A stretch of 62,672 bases of DNA, taken from positions 1 to 62,672 of the forward strand of contig JANYLR010000007.1 in NCBI GenBank assembly GCA_025363715.1, given 5' to 3'. Each line of letters begins with the position of its first letter. Position 1 is the stretch's first letter. The notes beneath the pieces are model-generated. The model was not told the origin of the DNA. It ran no database searches and saw only the letters and a program-made list of their open reading frames with translations. Shown here one piece after another: positions 18,201 to 24,556 of the stretch. Both the position numbers and the translations under genes were made by a program. The DNA is from Holophagaceae bacterium (GTDB lineage: Bacteria > Acidobacteriota > Holophagae > Holophagales > Holophagaceae).

Positions 18201-18844
18201 CGGCCTGCAAGGGCGGCATGATGGCTCGCAACCCCCGCTGGTGCCAGTCCCTGGAGGGTTGGAAGGAACACTTCAGCGGCTGGATCCACCTGGCCGAGCC
18301 CCAGAACCTCCTGGAATTCGGCACCTTCTTCGATTTCCGTTGCGTGCATGGGGAAGAGGCCCTGGCCGGGGCCCTGCGAGCGCACATCAGGGAAGAATTG
18401 AGTGCCACGCCAGCCTTCCTGGGTCACATGGCCCAGGCCACAGTACATTACCGGACCTCAACCGGATTTTTCAGCAACCTCGTAGCCCATGGCCAGCGAA
18501 CTCTGGACCTGAAGGAAACCCTCGCCGCCATGGTGCACATCGGACGAATCTACGCCCTCCGGCAGGGGTTCCCGCAGACCAGTACTCCTGGACGTTTCCT
18601 GCGGCTGAATGAACTCGGCACCCTGGGTGATCTGGATCACGAGGAATTGATCCAGGGCTATGACTTCCTGATGACCCTGCGATTGGTTCACCAGGCTGAT
18701 CTCCTGGCCGCCAACCTGCCCGGGGACAACCTGGTGGAGCTGAAAAGCCTGACCCAGCTGGAACTGAGCCTCCTCAAGCAGGTCTCCGCCCAGATCTCGC
18801 TGCTCCAGCGAAAGGTAGGGTTCGATTTCCTCGGGCAGGGATGA
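15278..18844 (+). CDS. PHP phosphoesterase - sCache - PAS - PAS - CBS - DUF294 nucleotidyltransferase fusion
   Basis: A 1,188-residue protein if started at GTG 15278, where the PHP domain begins (VSDFIRVNLHCHSDCSDG); a TTG at 15218 would add 20 residues. Residues 8-215 are a PHP metallo-phosphoesterase domain with intact ligands: HCH (10-12), TDHD (40-43), E67, H124 and DFH (181-183). A linker leads to TM1 (about 240-265), an extracytoplasmic single Cache domain (GKDYFWITDLHPRMVMHP ... GWVVGTGIYTEDV), TM2 (about 426-451), two PAS domains (about 470-710), a CBS pair (about 735-870) and a C-terminal DUF294 nucleotidyltransferase-like domain with GSQGREEQTLLSDQDSAL. The last three modules often occur together; the N-terminal PHP is unusual. 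An in-frame ATG (MAKNQPRSVLHW, before TM1) looks like an old separate start, so this may be two genes fused by loss of a stop. Function unknown. Confidence 0.85.
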   Translation: MSDFIRVNLHCHSDCSDGLLSPVEMAERLARSGVRVAALTDHDTVEGLTRFREALARDGIGCISGLELSTRTDQGPAHILAYGFDPDSPHLREAIRRAKEQAGLPVAEGIRLIHLAGGRTFLAHPLELEKDLATLKERLLVLQGLGLNGIEAIYAPYSSARIQDLLALADELGLAVSAGCDFHGPDIPGMSDLFVNFPLERWRAFRNLLLSSPGTPVSAPARPPMAKNQPRSVLHWRNFLLRIAAPTLVAIALLLIPLFAFVVPAFEEALFSRKREMIRELTNSACSILEEYRQDEVSGRLGRLEAQKAAAARIQFLRYGREGKDYFWITDLHPRMVMHPYRLDLNGTDLGGFRDPAGNQVFVAFAELVKAKQDGYLEYVWQWKDDPGRLVPKQSYVRIFEPWGWVVGTGIYTEDVQGEISALTGRIVRVSVFVALVIALLLLFIAQQSFRIERKRTLAEDALGESHERYRVLVEASKEGTVMVLKGRAVFVNPVFLELSGLTEAEWGLLDLEELIKLEGGLESWMKAVLSGQAEASPVEGLLHRRDGAAIEVLLVVERIQIGEQEGAILFVRDLSAHKEVLAALGESQARFRAVAENLGVAVFRASIEPEMTVLEANPAAQALLGGSPGGEGRLIDAVADAETLKALRSELLEHGEVKDRILRLSEERGGVSVALWATLVRDEHGSPAFVDALAEDVTARLREVRERDGLNAELQTALLYLGEPVKGYMREPVATDLRTSIGEAARLMSHAGFSALLIKGPGGEPLGLVTDQDLRERVVARGLSSERPVFEVMSSPLLSVPPATQGHEALLLMREKGVRHLAVGEPGGVVQGLLRVQDLLQADRYPIALLVRAVREASGPEEVIAQRLRLPILVKALMDSGARPRHVCRAVTAVADAVTAKLIGFAIAALGEPPSPCAYLVLGSQGREEQTLLSDQDSALVFAPHAGQDPNTVQAYFLELAGRVGDWLESAGYPACKGGMMARNPRWCQSLEGWKEHFSGWIHLAEPQNLLEFGTFFDFRCVHGEEALAGALRAHIREELSATPAFLGHMAQATVHYRTSTGFFSNLVAHGQRTLDLKETLAAMVHIGRIYALRQGFPQTSTPGRFLRLNELGTLGDLDHEELIQGYDFLMTLRLVHQADLLAANLPGDNLVELKSLTQLELSLLKQVSAQISLLQRKVGFDFLGQG

Positions 18845-18856
18845 GCCCCCTGGAAG

Positions 18857-19339
18857 CTAGTCTCGGGTCAGGCGCAGGGCGATGCGTTCCCGCAGCGCTT
18901 CGGGCACCAGTTCGGAAAGGTTGCCGCCCATGGAGCCGATCTCGCGGACGAGGCGGCTGCTCACGGCGCTGTACTTTTCCTTGGGCATGAGGAAGACTGT
19001 CTCTAACTCCGGTGCCAGCTTGCGGTTCATGAGGGCCATCTGGAATTCGTACTCGAAGTCGCTGAAGGCCCGCACGCCACGGACGATGAATTGGGCGCCC
19101 TGGGTTTTGGCGAAATCCACCAGCAGGCCATGAAAGCTGGTGATCTCGATGACCGGACGGTCGCCCACCAGCTCCCGCAGCATGGCCACACGCTCCTCGA
19201 CGCTGAAGGCCGAGGTCTTGGAGGGGTTGTGCAGGACCGCCACCACCAATCGATCCACCAGTTTCTCGGCCCGCTGGATGATGTCCCAGTGGCCCAGGGT
19301 CACGGGATCAAAAGAGCCTGGGTAGATGGCCGTCCGCAC
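18857..19339 (-). CDS. coaD: Phosphopantetheine adenylyltransferase
   Basis: CoaD transfers AMP from ATP to 4'-phosphopantetheine, the penultimate step of coenzyme A synthesis. The 160-residue protein has the nucleotidyltransferase signature AIYPGSFDPVTLGHWDII (T/HxGH type), the FIVRGVRAFSDFEYE substrate-binding block and the MPKEKYSAVSSRLVREI motif near the end. Length is standard. It is convergent with the PHP fusion gene (12-base gap) and divergent from ddl. Confidence 0.97.
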   Translation of the reverse strand: MRTAIYPGSFDPVTLGHWDIIQRAEKLVDRLVVAVLHNPSKTSAFSVEERVAMLRELVGDRPVIEITSFHGLLVDFAKTQGAQFIVRGVRAFSDFEYEFQMALMNRKLAPELETVFLMPKEKYSAVSSRLVREIGSMGGNLSELVPEALRERIALRLTRD

Positions 19340-19424
19340 GGGCGCTCCGGGAAGTTGCCCTAGCCTAGCGCATTGGTCCGCAGGAGGGTGTCACAGTGTT
19401 CCCGGTTGGGAGTACAGTGGAGCC

Positions 19425-20516
19425 ATGCGCGATCCACTAAGCATCGGCCTACTCTTCGGCGGGGAATCTCCTGAACACGAGGTTTCCATCGTGACCGCCC
19501 GTGCCATTGCGGAGCACCTGGACCGGTCGCGATTCACCGTCCGGCCCATGGGCATCGCCCGGAACGGCGTCTGGGCGGTGACCGGCGATCCCTTCGCGCG
19601 ACTGGCCAACCGGGAGCTACCGGAGCGCAGTGAGCACCCCTTCCTCCCCCTGGAGAAGGGCGCGGAGGCGACCCCGCTGCCGGATCTCTTTTTCAACGCG
19701 CTGCATGGGGCAGGTGGCGAGGACGGCCAGATCCAGGGCTACCTGGAGCTTCTGCATCGCCCCTACACCGGGGCCGGACTGATGGCCATGGCGGCGGGCA
19801 TGGACAAGTGGATCACCAAGCGACTTTGGGAGTCCGAGGGGCTGCCCGTGGTCCCGTACGTGGGGCTTACCGAGGAGCGCTGGCAGCGCGAGCGGTCGGC
19901 CTGTCTAGGAGAGTCCGGCAAGCTGGGACTGCCGCTCTTCGTGAAACCCGCCAACCTGGGCAGCAGCATTGGCGTGGAAAAGGTGAAGCGCGCCGAAGAC
20001 CTGCCTGGGGCCCTGGATCGGGCCTTCACCTTCGACCGGCGAGTGCTGGTGGAGCAGGGCCTCGATATCCGCGAGATCGAGGTGGCCGTGCTGGGTGGCG
20101 ACGAACCGCTGGTTTCCAAGCCCGGGGAAGTAATCGTGGCCGACGAGTTCTACACCTTCGAGGATAAGTACCTGCATGGCAAGAGCCGCACGGAGATTCC
20201 GGCCCAGATCCCCGACGAACTGGCTGATCTGGTCCGCAAGCTCGCGGCCAGGGCCTTCGCGGCCTCCGATGGCTACGGCATGGCTCGGGTGGATTTCTTC
20301 CTGGAGCGCCTGACGGGGCGGATCTTTCTTAACGAGCTGAACTTCATCCCAGGCTTCACCAGCATCTCCATGTATCCCAAGATGATGGCCGCCAGCGGCG
20401 TGCCCTATTCTGAGCTGCTGACCCGGCTCATCGACCTGGCCCTGGCCCGCCATGCCCAGACGGCGGTGAAGCAGAAGGGCTTCCAATCCGGCAGCAACTG
20501 GTTCCAGGGTTCCTAA
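19425..20516 (+). CDS. ddl: D-alanine--D-alanine ligase
   Basis: Ddl joins two D-alanines with ATP for peptidoglycan pentapeptide synthesis in the cytoplasm. The 363-residue ATP-grasp protein has LLFGGESPEHEVS, FNALHGAGGEDGQIQGYLEL, FVKPANLGSSIGVEKV (catalytic Ser region) and FLNELNFIPGFTSISMYPKM. The omega-loop reads TFEDKYLHG: the Tyr equivalent to E. coli DdlB Tyr216 is kept, which favours D-Ala over D-lactate as second substrate. ATG at 19425 is chosen because AGTGGAGCC precedes it and the fold begins there. The upstream 85 bases separate it from divergent coaD. Confidence 0.95.
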   Translation: MRDPLSIGLLFGGESPEHEVSIVTARAIAEHLDRSRFTVRPMGIARNGVWAVTGDPFARLANRELPERSEHPFLPLEKGAEATPLPDLFFNALHGAGGEDGQIQGYLELLHRPYTGAGLMAMAAGMDKWITKRLWESEGLPVVPYVGLTEERWQRERSACLGESGKLGLPLFVKPANLGSSIGVEKVKRAEDLPGALDRAFTFDRRVLVEQGLDIREIEVAVLGGDEPLVSKPGEVIVADEFYTFEDKYLHGKSRTEIPAQIPDELADLVRKLAARAFAASDGYGMARVDFFLERLTGRIFLNELNFIPGFTSISMYPKMMAASGVPYSELLTRLIDLALARHAQTAVKQKGFQSGSNWFQGS

Positions 20517-20524
20517 AAAAAACG

Positions 20525-20551
20525 TCAAGTCTGGCGAGGGCGTGCCGATTA
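20525..20551 (+). promoter_or_regulatory. Sigma-28 (FliA) type promoter
   Basis: TCAAGTCT-N11-GCCGATTA closely matches the flagellar sigma factor consensus TAAAGTTT-N11-GCCGATAA in sequence and in exact spacing. It ends eight bases before the ATG of a flagellar rod-like gene. The predicted transcription start, about seven bases past the -10 element, falls at or next to the start codon, so the mRNA would be leaderless or nearly so. Confidence 0.7.
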
Positions 20552-20558
20552 ATCCCAT

Positions 20559-20876
20559 ATGGACGTCGTCGGCATTGCCCTTTCCGGTCTCAGCGCATCG
20601 AGCGCGGGGCTGGCAGTGCAGGCCAACAACGTGGCCAACCAGCAGTCGGACGGATTCAAGGCCAAGCGCGTCGACCTGGTGGCTGAAGCCTCGGGGGGGG
20701 TGCGGGTGTCGAGTCTTCTTCAAGACCCGGCATCCGCCGGCCCGGGGGCCTCGAACGTGGACCTGGCCACCGAGATGGTGACGGGCATGGGATTCGACCT
20801 GATGTACCGGGCCAATCTGAAGGTGCTTAAGTCAGCGGATGAGTTGATGCAGGCAACGCTGGACCTGAAGGCCTGA
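20559..20876 (+). CDS. Short flagellar basal-body rod/hook-family protein
   Basis: A 105-residue protein containing both conserved ends of the flagellar axial family: the N-terminal LSGLSASSAGLAVQANNVAN block (flagellar rod signature) and a C-terminal NVDLATEMVTGMGFDLMYRANLKV block that forms the coiled-coil D0 region. It resembles FlgC but is shorter (FlgC is usually about 135-150), with little between the two helices. It is isolated from other flagellar genes yet has its own sigma-28-type promoter, so it is expressed with late flagellar genes. It could be a minor rod, hook-junction or cap-adjacent element; I do not assign a specific fla/flg symbol. Confidence 0.8.
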   Translation: MDVVGIALSGLSASSAGLAVQANNVANQQSDGFKAKRVDLVAEASGGVRVSSLLQDPASAGPGASNVDLATEMVTGMGFDLMYRANLKVLKSADELMQATLDLKA

Positions 20877-20921
20877 CTGATAGCAGGGCGATGCCGGGCT
20901 GTTTCCTCCTACACTGTTCTC

Positions 20922-22139
20922 ATGCACGCTCGCTCCTGGCTCTCGGTCCTGTCCCTGCCCCTGGTGGCCGCCTTCACCCTGCCGGTGCTGCAGCAGGGCA
21001 ATCCGCCCAAGCCCCAGCCCAGCCTAGGCGCCAAGCCCGTGCCCCAGGATCCCCTGGCGGGGTTGTCAGATATCCAGGATGTGCTGTCCCTGGTTCAGCT
21101 GAACTATGTGGACCCGCCGGATATGGGCAAGGTGGTCTCTGGAGGGGTTCAGGCCGTTCTGGAACGCTCCCATCCGCTCAACTCCTACCTGACGGCGGAG
21201 GATCTGCGGCTGCCCGACCCGGGCCCCGCCGAAGCCGGCCTGGTGGTTCTGAAGCGGGGCATCTACGCCACGGTGGTGGCTGTGGTTCCCGGCGGACCCG
21301 CGGCCAAGGCTGGCATCCAGGCCGGGGATGTGATCCGCAAAATGGATGGTGATTCCGTGGGCCGGCTCAGTGCCTGGAGGCTGGAACGGCGGCTTCGGGG
21401 GGCAGTGGGCTCTTCGCTCGACCTCTATCGGTACAACGCCACCGGCGATCTCACCAAGACCACGGTACTGCGGCAACTGGTAGGGTCCGGCTCTGTCGTG
21501 GTCAAGCAGGGGCAGGGCGCCCTGCTGGTCTCCCTGCCGGATCTGGCTCCGGGGCGGGCCGAGGAATTGAACAAGGCGCTGGCCCTTGCGGATCGCGGGC
21601 AGACCCTGGTGCTGGACCTGCGCCAGTGCCTGAGGGGTTCCATGGAGGAGGCTGCGGCCGTGGCGGGCCTCCTGGGCGCCAAGGGAACCTTCGCCACCCT
21701 GCAGGAAGCTGGCAAGCCTGAGCGAACCCTCGCGGTGACCGGTTCCGGCACGCCCTTCGCCAGAATGGCCCTGTTGACGGGTCGCTCCACCCTGGGAGCC
21801 CCGGAAGTACTTGCCTCCTGCCTTAAGAAGGGCGGCTCCCGCTCCTTGGGTGAGCGGACCCCGGGCCTGGGGGTGGAGCGATCCCGCTTCGCCCTCAAGC
21901 AGGGTGGGGCCGTGGAACTGGTTTCCAAGCGCTGGTCGGGTCTGGGCGGTGAGAAGCTGGATCGTCAGGGCGTGGTCCCGGACCAGGTGCTGCGTCTGGC
22001 CGAATCTGATGATCCGCTGGCCAAGGTGCTGGCCGCCCTGGCGGCTCCCGCCCCGGTTGCGAAGTCGACAAGCCCTGCAACGGATGCCGCAGCCGGTCCC
22101 AAAGTGGTGCCACCTTCAGTCAAGAAACCCCTCAACTGA
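20922..22139 (+). CDS. Secreted PDZ / S41-protease-like protein lacking catalytic residues
   Basis: A 405-residue exported protein (signal MHARSWLSVLSLPLVAAFTLP). A PDZ domain lies around residues 105-175 (AVVPGGPAAKAGIQAGDVIRKMDGDSVG), followed by a C-terminal-processing-protease-like fold (LVLDLRQCLRGSMEEAAAVAGLLG; GVVPDQVL). In active CtpA enzymes the serine is in a SASASE motif and the lysine in TFGKG. The aligned segments here read STLGAPE and TPGLG, so both catalytic positions appear replaced (Ser to Gly, Lys to Leu). It is probably a non-proteolytic scaffold or adaptor. The last base of its stop codon is the first base of the next ATG, so it is coupled to the deacetylase-like gene. Confidence 0.75.
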   Translation: MHARSWLSVLSLPLVAAFTLPVLQQGNPPKPQPSLGAKPVPQDPLAGLSDIQDVLSLVQLNYVDPPDMGKVVSGGVQAVLERSHPLNSYLTAEDLRLPDPGPAEAGLVVLKRGIYATVVAVVPGGPAAKAGIQAGDVIRKMDGDSVGRLSAWRLERRLRGAVGSSLDLYRYNATGDLTKTTVLRQLVGSGSVVVKQGQGALLVSLPDLAPGRAEELNKALALADRGQTLVLDLRQCLRGSMEEAAAVAGLLGAKGTFATLQEAGKPERTLAVTGSGTPFARMALLTGRSTLGAPEVLASCLKKGGSRSLGERTPGLGVERSRFALKQGGAVELVSKRWSGLGGEKLDRQGVVPDQVLRLAESDDPLAKVLAALAAPAPVAKSTSPATDAAAGPKVVPPSVKKPLN

Positions 22140-23050
22140 TGGCGCGAGGCAAAGGCAAGAAGACGTCCACCCTGGTCCTCCTGGGCTGGGCTGCGCTCAT
22201 GCTCGCCCTGGGCCTGGGTGCCGGCTTGATCCTGGGTCAGCAGGGCTGTGGCAAACGCGAAACCCCAGCGAAGCAAGCCCCCAAACCCGAACCCAAGAAA
22301 CCAGATAAGAAATCCGCTGAGCCGAAGGCGAAGCCCAGCTTGGAGGCCGCCAAGCCTCCGAGCAAAGAACCGGAACGGCCCCTCCCTCGCCTCGCCCTCG
22401 TCATCGATGATCTCGGCTACATACAGCCCGAGTTGGTGACCCGGTTATGCAGCCTACCCGTGGCCTTCAGCGTGGCCGTCCTCCCCTTCCTGGAACACAC
22501 TCGGGAGAGCGCGGAGATCGCCCACCGGCTCGGCAAGGAAGTGATGCTGCACCTGCCCATGGAACCCATCGGCTACCCGGGTCTGGGCCGGGATCCAGGT
22601 CAGAACGCCATCCTCTACAACCTGCCGGAGCCCGAAGTCCGCCGGCGGGTGCGCCTGGCCCTGGACGACATCCCCTACCGTGTGGGTGTGAACAACCACA
22701 TGGGCAGCCGCATCACGCCGGACCGCACACGCATGGGCTGGGTGCTCCAGGAGCTCAAGGCCCGGAAGTGCTTCTTCGTGGACAGCCGCACCGAAAAGGA
22801 CAGCGTGGCCTACGACGTGGCCGAACAATTGGGCATCCCGGCCGTGCAGCGGCGCGTCTTCCTCGACGACGACAAGGCCTTCCCCGAGATGGAGAAGCAG
22901 TGGGAGCGGGCCCTGAAGCTGGCGGAGAAAGAGGGCTTCGTGCTCATCATCGGGCACATTTATCCCGAGACTGTTGAGGCCCTGGAAAAGCTGGTGCCCC
23001 GCGCCAAGGGACAGGTGCGCTTCGTGACTGCGGGGCAGCTGGTCCACTGA
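22139..23050 (+). CDS. Divergent polysaccharide deacetylase family protein (YibQ-like)
   Basis: A 303-residue protein with an N-terminal TM anchor (LVLLGWAALMLALGLGAGLILG), a Lys/Pro-rich periplasmic spacer of about 50 residues (PKPEPKKPDKKS) and a C-terminal domain starting at RLALVIDDLGY. The blocks LPVAFSVAVLPFLEHT, EVMLHLPMEP, VGVNNHMGSRIT and FVDSRT are characteristic of the divergent polysaccharide deacetylase family (PF04748). It probably acts on envelope glycans. The coupled partner upstream is a protease-like PDZ protein; CtpA-like and YibQ-like genes often occur together with envelope functions. Confidence 0.85.
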   Translation: MARGKGKKTSTLVLLGWAALMLALGLGAGLILGQQGCGKRETPAKQAPKPEPKKPDKKSAEPKAKPSLEAAKPPSKEPERPLPRLALVIDDLGYIQPELVTRLCSLPVAFSVAVLPFLEHTRESAEIAHRLGKEVMLHLPMEPIGYPGLGRDPGQNAILYNLPEPEVRRRVRLALDDIPYRVGVNNHMGSRITPDRTRMGWVLQELKARKCFFVDSRTEKDSVAYDVAEQLGIPAVQRRVFLDDDKAFPEMEKQWERALKLAEKEGFVLIIGHIYPETVEALEKLVPRAKGQVRFVTAGQLVH

Positions 23051-23095
23051 GGATCGCCCTGGGGGTCGGCCAGGCATCCTGATAGGCTGGATCCC

Positions 23096-23143
23096 GGCGA
23101 TGGCGTCCGCCCCATAACCGCCAGAACGGCTGATGACGCCTGT
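23096..23143 (+). promoter_or_regulatory. Fluoride riboswitch (crcB motif)
   Basis: The segment GGCGATGGCGTCCGCC, a short loop, AACCGCC, then GGCTGATGACGCCT matches the fluoride (crcB) riboswitch consensus: the GGCGAUGG strand, the pseudoknot AACCGCC and the GCUGAUGNCNCCU strand, in order and with normal spacing. It lies directly upstream of crcB, whose product exports fluoride. Fluoride binding stabilises the pseudoknotted aptamer and turns the gene on. Confidence 0.92.
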
Positions 23144-23163
23144 GGATCCTGGAGGACACAGGC
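23138..23163 (+). promoter_or_regulatory. Riboswitch expression platform: hairpin enclosing the crcB ribosome-binding site
   Basis: GCCTGTG pairs with CACAGGC immediately before the ATG, enclosing GATCCTGGAGGA. Within it, TCCT can pair with AGGA of the GGAGG Shine-Dalgarno. The left arm GCCT is also the last strand of the fluoride aptamer, so aptamer folding and this sequestering hairpin are mutually exclusive. This points to translational control. Confidence 0.65.
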
Positions 23164-23550
23164 ATGGGCATTCATTCATTCCTGGCGGTGGGGATTGGCG
23201 CAGCGCTGGGTGCCTGGCTGCGCTGGGGGCTCGGCGCCTGGCTGAATCCGCTGCTGCCCTCCCTGCCGATGGGCACCCTGTCAGCGAACCTGCTGGGGGG
23301 CTACCTGGTGGGCCTGGCCGTCGCTGGGTTCGCCCAACATCCAGGTCTGGGACCCGAGGCGAGGTTGCTCATCATCACGGGTTTTCTCGGCGGGCTCACC
23401 ACCTTCTCCACTTTCTCGGCGGAAGCGGTGCATCTACTGACCCGGGGGGAATTCGGTTGGGCCACAGCCCACATGGGATTCCACCTGGCGGGTTCGCTGG
23501 TCATGACCATGCTGGGGATGTGGACCGTGAAAGCATTCGTAAAAGCCTGA
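23164..23550 (+). CDS. crcB: Fluoride ion channel/exporter CrcB (Fluc)
   Basis: A 128-residue, four-TM inner-membrane protein that forms dual-topology dimers and lets fluoride leave the cell. Recognisable blocks are [30 protein letters not shown] (with the conserved Asn) and [18 protein letters not shown], which holds the Phe-box and central Na+-site region. It has a fluoride riboswitch upstream and a DUF190 gene nine bases downstream. Length and motifs are standard, and I see nothing aberrant. Confidence 0.96.
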   Translation: MGIHSFLAVGIGAALGAWLRWGLGAWLNPLLPSLPMGTLSANLLGGYLVGLAVAGFAQHPGLGPEARLLIITGFLGGLTTFSTFSAEAVHLLTRGEFGWATAHMGFHLAGSLVMTMLGMWTVKAFVKA

Positions 23551-23559
23551 GGGGGCGTC

Positions 23560-23892
23560 ATGCAAGGCACTTACCTGGTGCTCTTCCTGCAGGAGAACCG
23601 AACCCATCACGGCACTCTGCTCTATGAATGGCTGCTCACTCAGGCGCGCAAACTGGGGCTTCAGGGGGGCACGGCCTTCAAGGCCATTGCGGGCTACGGC
23701 CGCCACGGGCACCTTCACGCGGACCATTTCATCGAACTGGCGGGGGACCTGCCGGTCGAGTTGACCTTCATGGCCACGGATGAAGAGGCTGATCGCCTCC
23801 TGGCCTTCATCCAGGGCGAGGGCCTGTCCGTGTTCTATGTGCGGATGCCCGCTGCCTGTGGCGTGGTCAACGAGAAACCCAGCCAGTTCTAG
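23560..23892 (+). CDS. DUF190 (PII-like) protein linked to crcB
   Basis: A 110-residue cytoplasmic protein of the DUF190 family (QENRTHHGTLLYEWLLTQAR, GLQGGTAFKAIAGYGRHG, ELPVE-type strand), with a PII-like ferredoxin fold. DUF190 genes are recurrently found next to crcB, suggesting a regulatory or accessory role in fluoride resistance, although the ligand is not known to me. Starting nine bases after crcB, it is presumably under the same fluoride riboswitch. Confidence 0.88.
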   Translation: MQGTYLVLFLQENRTHHGTLLYEWLLTQARKLGLQGGTAFKAIAGYGRHGHLHADHFIELAGDLPVELTFMATDEEADRLLAFIQGEGLSVFYVRMPAACGVVNEKPSQF

Positions 23893-23907
23893 CCAGGGCC
23901 CGCCAGC

Positions 23908-24348
23908 CTAGGCGTGGGGTTCCCGCACCTTGCGGGCCTTCACCAGCACGAGGGTGGAGCCGGTGGGAGTGCGCTCCATGGACACCTCGTCCATGACCTG
24001 GCGCATGAAGAAGACGCCTCGGCCGCCGGGCTTGAGCAGGTTCTCGGGCAGGTTCGGATCGGGGAGGGCCGCCAGATCGACGCCAGGTCCCCGGTCCTCG
24101 ATGCGGATCTCGAAGCGATCCGCCCGGGGGGTGAAGGTCACCTTGATGGGCTGGTCCTTCTGGAGCTTGTTGCCATGGCGCATGGCATTGGCGATGCCTT
24201 CCTGGATCGCCAGCCAAAGCCGCTCCCCATCCTCCTGGGTGAAGCTGAGGTGCTTGAGGAACTCGGCGCCCACCACCTGGATCAGGTCGATGAACCTCAG
24301 GTCCGTGTTGCAGGTGAGGACGACGGGCAGGAGGGCAGGGTGGGCCAT
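23908..24348 (-). CDS. Anti-sigma-factor-type ATP-binding protein (RsbW/SpoIIAB-like)
   Basis: A 146-residue single-domain HATPase_c protein. The N box is ERLWLAIQEGIANAMRHGNK, the G1 region is IRIEDRGPGVDL, and the second ATP-lid glycine motif is PGGRGVFFMRQVMDEV, as in serine kinases of the RsbW family that bind sigma factors or phosphorylate STAS-domain antagonists. No STAS or sigma gene is next to it. ATG 24348 is used; a TTG two codons upstream has slightly better spacing to AAGGG. It is divergent from the NO reductase gene, so regulatory DNA is shared in the 208-base gap. Confidence 0.85.
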   Translation of the reverse strand: MAHPALLPVVLTCNTDLRFIDLIQVVGAEFLKHLSFTQEDGERLWLAIQEGIANAMRHGNKLQKDQPIKVTFTPRADRFEIRIEDRGPGVDLAALPDPNLPENLLKPGGRGVFFMRQVMDEVSMERTPTGSTLVLVKARKVREPHA

Positions 24349-24472
24349 GGGCAAAGCATCCCTTCAGCGATCAAAAAGAACCAGGTCCAAGGTACTTGGA
24401 ATTCGGCCCTTCAGGCCAGTGGTATTGCCAAGAGGGGTGGGACGACGGGCAGGGGAAGCAGTGCCTCGGGTC

Positions 24473-24487
24473 ACAATTAAGAATTGT
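24473..24487. promoter_or_regulatory. Palindrome upstream of NO reductase gene
   Basis: ACAATT-AAG-AATTGT is a perfect inverted repeat about 70 bases before the norZ start in an AT-rich block. A second short repeat, TGGGA-N6-TCCCA, lies at 24510-24525. Either could be an operator for an NO-responsive regulator. They do not match the FNR/NNR TTGAT-N4-ATCAA consensus. Confidence 0.4.
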
Positions 24488-24556
24488 TGGTCCTAAATAA
24501 AGTGTTTCATGGGAAAATAATCCCAGGCGCGCAGATCCGCCCCGATGGAGGCTTAC

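Noticed and set aside
19425..20516. Ddl as a D-Ala-D-lactate (vancomycin-resistance-type) ligase
   Set aside because: The omega-loop Tyr equivalent to DdlB Tyr216 is kept (DKYLHG); lactate-type enzymes have Phe or a different loop, and no vanH/vanX genes are near.
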